Made by a program: the position numbers and the translations under genes. A stretch of DNA of 64,000 nt from Hyphomonadaceae bacterium (GTDB lineage: Bacteria; Pseudomonadota; Alphaproteobacteria; Caulobacterales; Hyphomonadaceae). Under the pieces are notes generated by a model. The model was not told the DNA's origin. It was given only the letters and a program-made list of their open reading frames with translations, and searched no databases. Of the stretch, positions 56,601-64,000 are shown piece after piece (position 1 is the first letter of the stretch; each line of letters opens with the position of its first letter). Where the stretch lies: positions 62,001-126,000 of the forward strand of contig JALHLU010000008.1 in NCBI GenBank assembly GCA_022844345.1, read 5' to 3'.

Positions 56601-56670
56601 TAAGAACCTAGTTGACAGGCATATCGATAATCGGCAAAAGCTAATGCACCTAAGGAACTAGTTGTTCCGG
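56601..56670 (+). promoter_or_regulatory. Direct repeats upstream of blaI-like gene, candidate operators
   Basis: TAAGAACCTAGTTG (56601) and TAAGGAACTAGTTG (56651) match at 12 of 14 positions and are exactly 50 bp apart. The second is part of a GGAAC-TAGTT-GTTCC palindrome; the first runs into TTGACA. They suit binding sites of the BlaI-type repressor encoded downstream. Confidence 0.45.
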
Positions 56671-56757
56671 CAATGGTCAGAATGCCGGATTGAAAGAGAC
56701 ACGAGCAAGCAATCGAGAAGATCCGGGACAGCCGGACCCGACAACGAGAAGAACGCC

Positions 56758-57153
56758 ATGCCGAAGCCAAGATCCGACGTTCTGACCGAAGCCGAGCAGC
56801 GCATCATGCGCGTGCTCTGGGAAAAGGGGGAGGCGAGCGTGCGCGATGTCACTGACGCGCTCACAGACAGCTACCCCGTCGCCTACAACACCGTGCTCAC
56901 ACTGCTGCGGATTCTCACCGACAAGGACTATGTCGCGCCGCGCCAGGACGGCCGGGCCTTCATCTACCGGCCCATCGTATCGCGCGCCGAAGCGCGTACC
57001 CGCGCGCTGCGCAAGATGGTCTCGACCTTCTTCGAAGGTTCGCCCAACGAACTTGCTCAGCATCTCATCAGAAGCGAGACCCTCAGCGCCAATGAAATCC
57101 AGGCCCTGAAGGACGAACTCGACAGCATCTCCCCGGAGGACGGCAATGAGTGA
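56758..57153 (+). CDS. BlaI/MecI-family transcriptional repressor
   Basis: A 131-residue winged-helix repressor: LTEAEQRIMRVLWEKGEASV, recognition helix region YPVAYNTVLTLLRILTDKDY, wing DGRAFIYRPIV, and a C-terminal dimerisation helix (LRKMVSTFFEGSPNELAQHL). In the known systems a membrane M56 protease senses a signal and leads to cleavage or inactivation of the repressor. Here the M56 gene overlaps it by 8 nt. The start at 56758 fits the family N-terminus; the open frame upstream from 56662 overlaps the candidate operators. Confidence 0.92.
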   Translation: MPKPRSDVLTEAEQRIMRVLWEKGEASVRDVTDALTDSYPVAYNTVLTLLRILTDKDYVAPRQDGRAFIYRPIVSRAEARTRALRKMVSTFFEGSPNELAQHLIRSETLSANEIQALKDELDSISPEDGNE

Positions 57154-59143
57154 AGTTGGCGTGACCCAGACGCTAGTGATCGGCCATCTGTGGCAGAGCG
57201 TGGCCCTCGCCGCCGTGCTGGCTACGGTCCTGATCCTTGGCAAGCGCATGCGCGGCGCCACGCGATACAATGTTGGCGCGGCTGCCTTCATGGCCAGCCT
57301 CGCCCTGCCGCTGGCCGCCTTCATCCCCGGTGAGACCATCATCGCCAGCCTGTTGAAACAGCTTGATGCCCCGATCACGCTGCAGTCCGCCGGAACGGCG
57401 CCCCTTCAGGTTGATGCGACAGCCACGACGGCTTCGACGACCGCCCCCGTGATGGTCACACCCGGTGTTTCACCTGACAGCTTCACCGCCGAGCACGCTG
57501 CTGCGCCCTCCGATGCGCCGGTCGTCACGGTCACCGCCGGCACGCAGCCGCTCTCGCTCTTCACGCTGCCGGAACTCAAGCTGCCTGACCTCGGCCTGCC
57601 TATCCTTGCGATCTGGCTTGGCGTCGCCGCCTTCATGCTGTTCCGCACCGGCCGCGATCTCCTCGCCGTCGAGCGCCTCGTGGCCCGCGCCCGCCCGGCT
57701 GACCTGCCGCCGGCGCTCCAGGCCCGCATGAAGGGCGTCCGCGTCGTTGTCAGCCCCGAAGCCCCCGGCCCGATGGCCGCTGGGCTCCTGCGTCCCTGCA
57801 TCGTCCTGCCGGAATCGATCGCGCTTGCCTCGCCGGGTATGGCTGGCCTGCTTGAGCACGAGCACGCTCACATCCGCCGCCGTGACATGCTCGCCGCTCT
57901 GGGCCAGCGCATCGTGCTTGCGCTCCTGTGGTGGAGCCCGGCGCTGTACTGGATCAGCCGCCGCATGGACGAGGAGCGTGAAGTGGCGTGCGATGAAGCC
58001 GCTGTCGATCGTACTGGCGATGCTCGCGCCTTCGCCCGCTCGCTCACCAGCCAGGCCGAGAACCAGCTCTGGGTCCGCGCCCCGCGCCTCGCTGTCGGCG
58101 CTATTGGCCCACGCTCGCACTTCGGCCGCCGGGTCCGCCGCCTGATCGACATCGCCAATACCGGCGGCACGCAGACGCGTTATTCCGGCCGCCTCGCCTT
58201 TGCTGGCTTGGTGCTCGCCGTTGGCGTCGCCGCCATGGTCACCCCGCGCTTCACGGCAGAGGCCCAGCCGCCTGCGTCAGACGTGCAGGGCGCCGCCCCG
58301 GGCAACACCGAGGATCGCACGCACAGCCGCACCGTCATCACGCTCGACGGCGGCGATGGCGACAGCCGCAGCTTCGCCTTCTCAGGTCCTGATGGCGATT
58401 TCGCCGCCTTCGGCGCCGAGATCGAGGCCATGATGGCCGAACTCCAGCCGGAAATTGAAGGCCTGATGATCGGGCTTGGCCCCGAACTCGAAGGTTTGAT
58501 GGCGGAATTCACGCCCGAGCTTCAGGCCGAGATGGCCGCCCTCGGTGTCGAGATGTCGGCGCTTGGCATCGATATCGGCGGCGTCGTCGGCGAGGGGATC
58601 CTTTCCGAAATGCCGCACATCCTGGAAGAAGTCCGCCTCGCGCTGGGGGAAGCCGGCATTGATCCGGGTTCGCTCGAAAGCTGGGACCACCTCCAGGACG
58701 TTGAAGTCGACATGGAAGAGGCCCGCCGCGCCATCGCCGAGGCCCGCGAAGAACTGGGCCGCACGCTCGGGCCGGAACTCGAGGCCGACATCCGCGCCGC
58801 GCTTGCTGATGCCCGCGCGGAACTGGCGGACGCCCGCGCGGAAGTGGCCAACCATCGCGGCGAAATCGCCGCCGCTTTCGCAGATGGCCGCTTCGGTCTC
58901 GACATTGCCCGTCACGCGCTGGCCGCCGCACGAACCGAAATCGCAGCTGCCCGTGCAAGCGGCGAGCTCAGCTTCTCCGGCCCTCAAGGCGATGCACTGG
59001 GTGAGAATATCGAGCGCGCGGTGATGCAAGCCCTTCACGCAGCTGGCATCGCCGTCGACGCTATGGAGCCGCCGGAGCCGCCACGCCCGCTCGCTCCGCC
59101 GCAGCCGCCTGCTTCGCCACAGCCTCCGGCGCCCCCGCGCTAG
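57146..59143 (+). CDS. M56-family (BlaR1-like) membrane metalloprotease sensor with repetitive C-terminal region
   Basis: A 665-residue protein with about four to five N-terminal membrane helices (GHLWQSVALAAVLATVLILG and later ones). The cytosolic-loop zinc motif H238-E-H-A-H242 is followed by E279 in DEEREVACDEAAV. A last helix near 350-365 leads into a predicted periplasmic tail of about 290 residues that is not the penicillin-binding sensor domain of BlaR1. The tail contains three 11-residue units (PEIEGLM at 435, PELEGLM at 446, PELQAEM at 457), seven-residue ADARAEL-type repeats, and a proline-rich end. The inducing signal is therefore unknown. Overlaps the repressor gene. Confidence 0.9.
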   Translation: MSEVGVTQTLVIGHLWQSVALAAVLATVLILGKRMRGATRYNVGAAAFMASLALPLAAFIPGETIIASLLKQLDAPITLQSAGTAPLQVDATATTASTTAPVMVTPGVSPDSFTAEHAAAPSDAPVVTVTAGTQPLSLFTLPELKLPDLGLPILAIWLGVAAFMLFRTGRDLLAVERLVARARPADLPPALQARMKGVRVVVSPEAPGPMAAGLLRPCIVLPESIALASPGMAGLLEHEHAHIRRRDMLAALGQRIVLALLWWSPALYWISRRMDEEREVACDEAAVDRTGDARAFARSLTSQAENQLWVRAPRLAVGAIGPRSHFGRRVRRLIDIANTGGTQTRYSGRLAFAGLVLAVGVAAMVTPRFTAEAQPPASDVQGAAPGNTEDRTHSRTVITLDGGDGDSRSFAFSGPDGDFAAFGAEIEAMMAELQPEIEGLMIGLGPELEGLMAEFTPELQAEMAALGVEMSALGIDIGGVVGEGILSEMPHILEEVRLALGEAGIDPGSLESWDHLQDVEVDMEEARRAIAEAREELGRTLGPELEADIRAALADARAELADARAEVANHRGEIAAAFADGRFGLDIARHALAAARTEIAAARASGELSFSGPQGDALGENIERAVMQALHAAGIAVDAMEPPEPPRPLAPPQPPASPQPPAPPR

Positions 59144-59173
59144 ACCGGAACCTTCGCCCGGCCAAATATGAAG

Positions 59174-59202
59174 CCGCCGCCCCTCATCAGGGCGGCGGTT
59201 TT
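59174..59202 (+). terminator. Intrinsic terminator after the M56 gene
   Basis: CCGCCGCCC and GGGCGGCGG form a 9-bp stem with a 7-nt loop, followed by TTTTA. Confidence 0.88.
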
Positions 59203-59235
59203 ACTTCTGACGATTGCGCCGGATGTTGCGGGAGG

Positions 59236-59961
59236 TCAGTGCCCGCCGGCCGGAGCGCCTTCCGGTTTCTCCGCAAATGGGCAATGCGCGCCCAGTTCGG
59301 ATCCGTTGCCGAACCAGCTCGGGTTGCAGTCCTGTACCTGCAGCCAGCCGTCAAAGATCATCTTCACCGCGACATAGAGGATGATGACCAGGCCGACATA
59401 GGCGATCCAGCGATGCTTGTGCAGCAGGCGCGCAACGAAGGTCGCCGCCACGCCCATCAGCAGCACCGACAGGGCGAGGCCGAACACCAGGATCTCCGGG
59501 TGGTCGTGCGCCGCGCCCGCGACGGCCAGCACGTTGTCGAGCGACATCGACACGTCGGCCACGATGATCTGGATAACGGCGTCGCGCAGGGACTTCTTCT
59601 TGCCGGCCGCGCCAGCGATCATTCCATCCTTGTTGAGGTCCTGGCCCTCGATCGCCTCTTCCTGGTCATGGTGCGGCGTGCGCAGCTCGCGCCACATCTT
59701 CCAGCACACCCACAGCAGCAGGACGCCGCCGGCGATCAGAAGTCCGATGATGCCCAGCAGCACGGTGGTCATCAGCGCGAACACGATACGCAGCACGGTG
59801 GCGGCGATGATGCCGATCAGGATGGCCTTGCCGCGCTGTTCCTTGGGCAGGCCCGCCGCCGCAAGACCGATGACAACCGCATTGTCCCCGGCCAGCACGA
59901 GGTCAATCATCACAACCTGGAGAAAGGCCTGAAAAGCTTCCGGGGTGAGCAGATAGTCCAC
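59236..59961 (-). CDS. TerC-family integral membrane protein
   Basis: A 241-residue membrane protein with about seven helices. The family motif LQVVMIDLVLAGDNAVVIGL has the acidic residues of TerC proteins (metal, probably manganese, transport), and the mirror motif IVADVSMSLDNVLAVAGAA occurs in the second half. A charged cytosolic loop (EEAIEGQDLNKDGM) lies between. The best start is a GTG at 59961 with AGGAGG 8-9 nt upstream; the longer upstream frame has no helices and is discounted. It is convergent with the M56 gene. Confidence 0.9.
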   Translation of the reverse strand: MDYLLTPEAFQAFLQVVMIDLVLAGDNAVVIGLAAAGLPKEQRGKAILIGIIAATVLRIVFALMTTVLLGIIGLLIAGGVLLLWVCWKMWRELRTPHHDQEEAIEGQDLNKDGMIAGAAGKKKSLRDAVIQIIVADVSMSLDNVLAVAGAAHDHPEILVFGLALSVLLMGVAATFVARLLHKHRWIAYVGLVIILYVAVKMIFDGWLQVQDCNPSWFGNGSELGAHCPFAEKPEGAPAGGH

Positions 59962-60116
59962 TGGGATAGGCCTCCTGCGCCGCGGACGAGTCCAGCCGGG
60001 CAAGCGGTCCACATCTGCGATTTGGCGCGGCATTTCAAGTGCGCCGGCCGGGCTGCAGATATTTGGCTCGGGTCTGCGGCCAGTTTGACGGGCCGCAAGG
60101 GCGACGCCGCACATGC

Positions 60117-60147
60117 AAACGGCGCGTGGGGTCTCCACGCGCCGTTT
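60117..60147 (-). terminator. Perfect inverted repeat, terminator of the secreted-protein gene
   Basis: Perfect 13-bp arms AAACGGCGCGTGG and CCACGCGCCGTTT with a 5-nt loop, 24 nt past the stop of the minus-strand gene. Confidence 0.82.
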
Positions 60148-60171
60148 CCTTGTATGTCGTTCCGCCTGGTA

Positions 60172-61257
60172 CTAGCGGGTGGGCGGCTTGGCCGGCTTGG
60201 CGGCTGCGTCTGTCACCGCCCAGTCCTTCACCCGCTCACCCATCAGGATGCCGGGCAGGGCATGGTTGCCTTCGTGGCAGGCGTATTCATACAGCGGCTG
60301 GCCCAGCGGCGAGAACTCGTATTCACCGCCCCACGGCTGTTCCCAGAAAGTCGGATCCTCGACCGTGAAGCCGTAGTGCACCCTGTCCTCGCCAACGCGT
60401 GTGAAGCGTTCCGTGACCTTCAGCTTCTCCCACGACCCCATGAACTGCTGCGAGCGCGGGATATGGGTGGTTTCCACCACCAGCGTGTCGCCATCCCACC
60501 AGCCGATCGAATCGCCGAAATACGGACGGATGTTGTCCTTCCGGTGCTCTGAGTTCAGCCGCACGATGCGGGCGTCGTGGTTCATCTCCACCGTGATCAC
60601 CACGTGATCAGGCGATTGGGTGATCTGGTAGTTGTTGTTGTAGAAACCGTTCGCAAGCATGGGCGGGCCGCCATTGCGGCCGAACGAGACGATGCAACGC
60701 TCGCCGGCCGATCGGCGCTCATAGCTGTCGAACGAGTTGGTGCCAGCCGGCATTGCGGGTGAGGGGCCGGTAGACGCGCCAGCCTTGCGGGCTGGCGGCA
60801 TGCCGTTCGGCGTCGTGAGGATCGAGGTGCGCGGCTGGCCGTTGACGCGCATCACATGGTTACCCGGGTCTAGCCATCCGCGGTTGTAGCCGCCGACGTC
60901 GCCCCCAGCCGCTGCGAACTCCGGGCGGGTGACAGTGGATTTCTGGACGAAATCGGCTGGCGCATTCGGATCGGTCGGGGCATTGCCTTCTTCGATCTCG
61001 ATCTGGACGTTGCCTTCCAGCTTGGCGACTTCTTCCTCAGTATAGACGAGGCGGTCGCCGAGGCCGGACGGCCGGCTCAGCGTCGTAAGCGACGCGTTGC
61101 TCCACACGCCCTGCAGGTCGGGCTGGCCAAAGGCGGTCCGTGGGGCCTTGTAGGGCGCCTGGGCCGAAGCGGGCGCCGCTGCGGGCGTCTGGGCGTGGGC
61201 TGCGAGGGCGCCGCCTGACAGCGCGGTTCCAAGAAATAGGGCAATGGCAAGACGCAC
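60172..61257 (-). CDS. Exported protein of unknown function (family member 2)
   Basis: A 361-residue protein with a signal peptide (1-22, ending AHA). The mature part shares the conserved blocks of the protein at 41997-43061: FGQPDLQGVWSNASLTT, GDSIGWWDGDTLVVET, LKVTERFTRVGED, VEDPTFWEQPWGGEYEFS and YEYACHEGNHALPG. Identity is scattered outside these blocks, so the two are old paralogues. Function unknown; a role at the cell surface or in the periplasm is inferred from export. A perfect inverted repeat terminates it. Confidence 0.82.
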   Translation of the reverse strand: MRLAIALFLGTALSGGALAAHAQTPAAAPASAQAPYKAPRTAFGQPDLQGVWSNASLTTLSRPSGLGDRLVYTEEEVAKLEGNVQIEIEEGNAPTDPNAPADFVQKSTVTRPEFAAAGGDVGGYNRGWLDPGNHVMRVNGQPRTSILTTPNGMPPARKAGASTGPSPAMPAGTNSFDSYERRSAGERCIVSFGRNGGPPMLANGFYNNNYQITQSPDHVVITVEMNHDARIVRLNSEHRKDNIRPYFGDSIGWWDGDTLVVETTHIPRSQQFMGSWEKLKVTERFTRVGEDRVHYGFTVEDPTFWEQPWGGEYEFSPLGQPLYEYACHEGNHALPGILMGERVKDWAVTDAAAKPAKPPTR

Positions 61258-61534
61258 GGCTAGCTCCCGATTTTATTGCCGCTCCAGGGCGACATACCGT
61301 TCATTCTAAGGCCGCCAGGTCCGGCCCGGCAATGCCGCAAGGGCGCCGTTACGGTCACAGGGCGGAGAGCGGGCGTCCGGCGAGGCTACAATCAGTTGAC
61401 TTTCTCGGCATAATCCTGTTTTTGCCCGCTTCCGCGCTGGCAACGGCCGGAAAATGACGGGTGGTGCGCATACCGCCGTTGAGATCGCGTGGGCCATGAG
61501 GGTCCCGCCGGAGCGCGCCGAATTAGAGGTTACC

Positions 61535-62152
61535 ATGTCCAGGCGCCAGAACGCCAAGTACAAGCTCGACCGCCGCGTTGGTGAAAACGTCTGGGGTCGT
61601 CCCAAGTCCCCCATCAACAAGCGCCAGTCCCGCCCCGGCCAGCACGGCGCCCGCCGCGCCAACAAGCCGTCGGACTTCGGCATCCAGCTGATGGCCAAGC
61701 AGAAGCTCAAGGGCTTCTATGGCGACATCACGGAAAAGCAGTTCCGCAAGACCTATGAAGAGGCCTCGCGCCGCACCGGCAACACCGCCGAGCTGCTCGT
61801 CGGCCTGCTGGAATCGCGTCTCGACACAGTCGTCTACCGCGCCAAGTTCGTGCCGACGATCTTCGCCGCGCGCCAGTTCGTGAACCACGGCCACGTCACG
61901 CTGAACGGCAAGAAGGCGAACATCGGCTCCATGATCGTGAAGCCAGGCGACGTCGTCCAGGTGCGTGAGAAGTCCCGCAACATGGCGCTGGTCATCGAAG
62001 CGATGAGCTCGGGCGAACGCGAAGTTCCCGACTACATCGAAGTCGACCAGAAGGCCGGCACGGCCACCTTCGTCCGCATGCCGACGCTGACCGACATCCC
62101 CTACGCGGCCCGCATGGAGCCCAACCTGGTGGTCGAATTCTACTCGTCGTAA
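61535..62152 (+). CDS. rpsD: 30S ribosomal protein S4
   Basis: A 205-residue primary 16S rRNA-binding protein of the small subunit, needed for 30S assembly and decoding accuracy. Markers: [58 protein letters not shown], and the S4 RNA-binding motif [20 protein letters not shown] followed by [21 protein letters not shown] lies 5 nt before ATG 61535. It stands alone, not in the alpha operon, as usual in alphaproteobacteria. A terminator follows. Confidence 0.96.
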   Translation: MSRRQNAKYKLDRRVGENVWGRPKSPINKRQSRPGQHGARRANKPSDFGIQLMAKQKLKGFYGDITEKQFRKTYEEASRRTGNTAELLVGLLESRLDTVVYRAKFVPTIFAARQFVNHGHVTLNGKKANIGSMIVKPGDVVQVREKSRNMALVIEAMSSGEREVPDYIEVDQKAGTATFVRMPTLTDIPYAARMEPNLVVEFYSS

Positions 62153-62177
62153 GACGGACTATCGCAAGAGACACTGG

Positions 62178-62207
62178 AAAGGGCGGTCTGGAAGCAGGCC
62201 GCCCTTT
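62178..62207 (+). terminator. Intrinsic terminator after rpsD
   Basis: AAAGGGCGG and CCGCCCTTT form a 9-bp stem with a 12-nt loop. Confidence 0.8.
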
Positions 62208-62277
62208 CGCTTTCTGGGCGAACAGGGGGACTCGCGCGGCGCCAGGCGCTAGGCTGCACATCCAGCCGGGAGCGCTC

Positions 62278-63114
62278 ATGTCCGACCAACCCTCGATCGA
62301 CTCAGTTCGCGCCGCCACCATCGTGGATCCCAAGGACCGCAAGTCCTTTGCCCTCAAGGACCGGGAGACGCGGGGCGACAGGATTTTCGACTCCAAGAAG
62401 GATGCGAAAGCCTCTCTTGAGGCAGACGCCCTCGCCATAAACGAACTGCAGGACGCCATGTTCGCGTGCAAGGCCGGCGCGCTGCTGGTCATCATTCAGG
62501 GCATCGACACGTCGGGCAAGGACGGCACGACAAAGGAGTGCTTCAAGTATACCAGCCCGCTCGGCGTCAACGTCTTCGGATTTGGCAAGCCTTCGGAGGA
62601 GGAACTGGCGCACGACTATCTCTGGCGCCTGCACATCCGCGCGCCCAAGAGAGGCTTCATCCACGTCTTCAACCGCTCGCAGTATGAAGACGTGCTGGTC
62701 GTGAAGGTGCGCAACCTCGCCCCGCCGAAAATGATCGAGCAACGCTATGAGCAGATCAACGCCTTCGAGAAGCTCCTGGCCGAGAACGGCACGCGCGTCC
62801 TCAAGCTGATGCTCCACATCTCGAAGGAAGAGCAGGGCGTGCGCCTGCGCGAACGCCTCGAAGTCCCTGCCAAGCGCTGGAAGTTCAACCCGGCCGATCT
62901 GGAAGACCGCAAGCTCTGGGACAAGTATCAGCAAGCCTACGAAACGGCGATCCAGCGCTGCTCCACGCCGCACGCCCCCTGGCATGTCATCCCGGCCGAC
63001 AGCCGTTCGCGCCGCGACGCCACCGCCGCCCGCCTCATCCGCGGCGAACTCGAAGCGATGAAGCCCAGCTATCCCGATCCCGGCTACCGCCTCGACCAGT
63101 TCGAGATTGATTAG
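62278..63114 (+). CDS. Polyphosphate kinase 2 family protein
   Basis: A 278-residue PPK2 enzyme that moves phosphate between polyphosphate and nucleotides (class assignment, and so AMP/ADP/GDP preference, is not certain). Walker A IIQGIDTSGKDGTTKE, PTSEEELAHDYLWR-like (KPSEEELAHDYLWRLH), Walker B/lid IHVFNRSQYEDVLVVKV, and LMLHISKEEQGVRLRERLEV. The C-terminal WHVIPADSRSRRDATAARLI is standard for the short PPK2 form. GGGAGCG precedes the ATG. A strong hairpin follows at 63143-63168. Confidence 0.92.
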   Translation: MSDQPSIDSVRAATIVDPKDRKSFALKDRETRGDRIFDSKKDAKASLEADALAINELQDAMFACKAGALLVIIQGIDTSGKDGTTKECFKYTSPLGVNVFGFGKPSEEELAHDYLWRLHIRAPKRGFIHVFNRSQYEDVLVVKVRNLAPPKMIEQRYEQINAFEKLLAENGTRVLKLMLHISKEEQGVRLRERLEVPAKRWKFNPADLEDRKLWDKYQQAYETAIQRCSTPHAPWHVIPADSRSRRDATAARLIRGELEAMKPSYPDPGYRLDQFEID

Positions 63115-63495
63115 GGACGGATTGCACCTACCAGAACAAGTCGGGGGCGCCGGTTGCCCGGCGCCCCCGTCTTCCTCGGCCCGGGGTTGGGGGGACGGGC
63201 CTTGGAGCGAACGCTTATTGTAAAACGTGATGCTCTCCGCAATGCCTGATACCGGCTCGTAGTGTCACAAAACGTGCACGAAATGTCGCAGCAGAAGTCT
63301 TCCTGTGGATTTCCGCGGCGATCCCACCCCATCGCCGCCTGCCTGAGTATCTGCGACACCCGAATTGCGGCCTCGGCCGCTCGATCCCAAGCCCCCAACT
63401 AAACAACGCGTTCATCACGGGTTCATATCGAAAAACGATATGATACCTCATCGGCATATCGCCTTTGGCAACACACCCGACCACAGGGGCAGGAC
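63115..63495. promoter_or_regulatory. Intergenic region before the last lipoprotein gene, with a dyad
   Basis: 381 nt without a gene. Besides the hairpin at 63143-63168 it has TCATATCG (63423-63430) and CGATATGA (63436-63443), a perfect 8-bp dyad with AAAAA spacer, 53 nt before the next start. The rest shows nothing I can assign. Confidence 0.4.
63143..63168 (+). terminator. Hairpin after the PPK2 gene
   Basis: Perfect 11-bp arms GGGGGCGCCGG and CCGGCGCCCCC with a 4-nt loop; no T-run, so it may need Rho or act as a processing/stability element. Confidence 0.65.
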
Positions 63496-63876
63496 ATGAA
63501 AATCACAGGAACTCTCGCGCTCGCTGCCCTCTCCGCTGCGATGCTCGGCGGCTGCGTCATCGTCGATGCAGACGTCCGCGACCATGGCTGGAGCCATGAT
63601 GACGACGGCTACGGCTATCTCTATGGCGCCGAGATCAGCGATCGCGGCCAGGAGATCACGATCCTCGTTCACTCGAATGGCTGCACCGAACGTGGCGACT
63701 TCGATGTCGATGTCGACCATCGCGGCGACAACCGCTTCAACATTGGCTTCCAGCGTATCGAGAAGGACTACTGCAAGGCGCTCGTCCCTGAAGGCCGCCG
63801 CCTCGCCTGGACCTATGAGGAGCTTGGCCTGCCGCGCAACGCCACGGTCCTGATCATCAATCCCGTCGGGCGCTAG
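63496..63876 (+). CDS. Small putative lipoprotein
   Basis: A 126-residue protein with signal MKITGTLALAALSAAMLGGC (lipobox LGGC, C20). An acidic, His/Asp/Gly-rich start (DHGWSHDDDGYGYLYG) leads to a compact domain with two further cysteines (HSNGCTERGDF and EKDYCKALVP) likely paired in the periplasm, ending NATVLIINPVGR. A GGCAGGAC ribosome site is 3-4 nt upstream. A dyad lies 53 nt before the start. No family recognised. The last 124 nt of the window after it contain nothing assignable. Confidence 0.75.
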   Translation: MKITGTLALAALSAAMLGGCVIVDADVRDHGWSHDDDGYGYLYGAEISDRGQEITILVHSNGCTERGDFDVDVDHRGDNRFNIGFQRIEKDYCKALVPEGRRLAWTYEELGLPRNATVLIINPVGR

Positions 63877-64000
63877 CCCCGCAAGACACTCGGCCCGACA
63901 TGCGTATCGGGTCCCGGGACATCACCCAGCCAGCCTGACTGCGGGCTCCAGACACCTGCCAGGCCATCCCGGATCCCGCTTCGGCTCTCCCCCAGCCGAG

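Overview
The window is a GC-rich chromosomal segment (most coding lines I counted run near 65 percent G+C) from an alphaproteobacterium, most likely of the Caulobacterales/Hyphomonadales group. The pointers are a methionine synthase split into two genes, a group IV ornithine decarboxylase beside a deoxyhypusine-synthase-like gene, the recA - alaS - icd order, several TonB/OmpW/M16/S9 envelope genes, and a GAAC-N7-GAAC-like SOS box before recA. This placement is inference from gene content; I ran no comparison. I see no rRNA, tRNA, CRISPR array, transposase or prophage.

Layout. 1-9.9 kb: polyamine genes on the minus strand with a long structured ODC leader and a strong promoter, then an S9 peptidase, a nucleoside deaminase with a translationally coupled lipoprotein, a two-domain M16 protease, a GT4 glycosyltransferase and a small lipoprotein. 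10-19.4 kb: PutA, a sulfotransferase-like protein, a PQQ-type beta-propeller protein lacking the usual catalytic His, an MFS transporter, two small proteins, and mlaC-mlaA homologues. 19.6-26.7 kb: a tight methionine operon (ArsR-methyltransferase fusion, metF, VOC protein, metH N-terminal part, PPOX-fold protein, unknown protein, metH C-terminal part) with overlapping start and stop codons almost throughout. 26.8-40.2 kb: OmpW, a TonB-type receptor, a TIGR03862-like flavoprotein, an RhlE helicase, a DjlA-like J protein, an EamA transporter coupled to an AmpD-type amidase, a short BLUF photoreceptor, a coupled pair of membrane proteins, an AlkA-like glycosylase and an HNH protein. Two families of dispersed palindromic repeats lie in this part. 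40.3-41.9 kb: an isolated, AT-richer gene encoding a TIR domain fused to a MinD/FlhG-like P-loop ATPase. 42-64 kb: mainly housekeeping (prfA, htpX, recA, alaS, icd, trmJ-like, rpsD, ppk2), a BlaI/M56 sensor-repressor pair, TerC, M23 and MAPEG proteins, and two divergent members of one secreted-protein family.

The most unusual item is the TIR-MinD/FlhG fusion at 40322-41878. It has the TIR glutamate expected of NAD-consuming TIR enzymes (E75), but its ATPase P-loop reads KGGVGTT, so the usual P-loop lysine is replaced by threonine. Base composition, isolation and two upstream dyads suggest an acquired, possibly defence-related, single-gene module; this is inference. Secondary points of interest are the ODC leader RNA, the AT-rich dyad abutting the met-operon regulator, the palindromic element that supplies the last codons of a flavoprotein gene, and an 11-residue repeat in the C-terminal part of the M56 protein.
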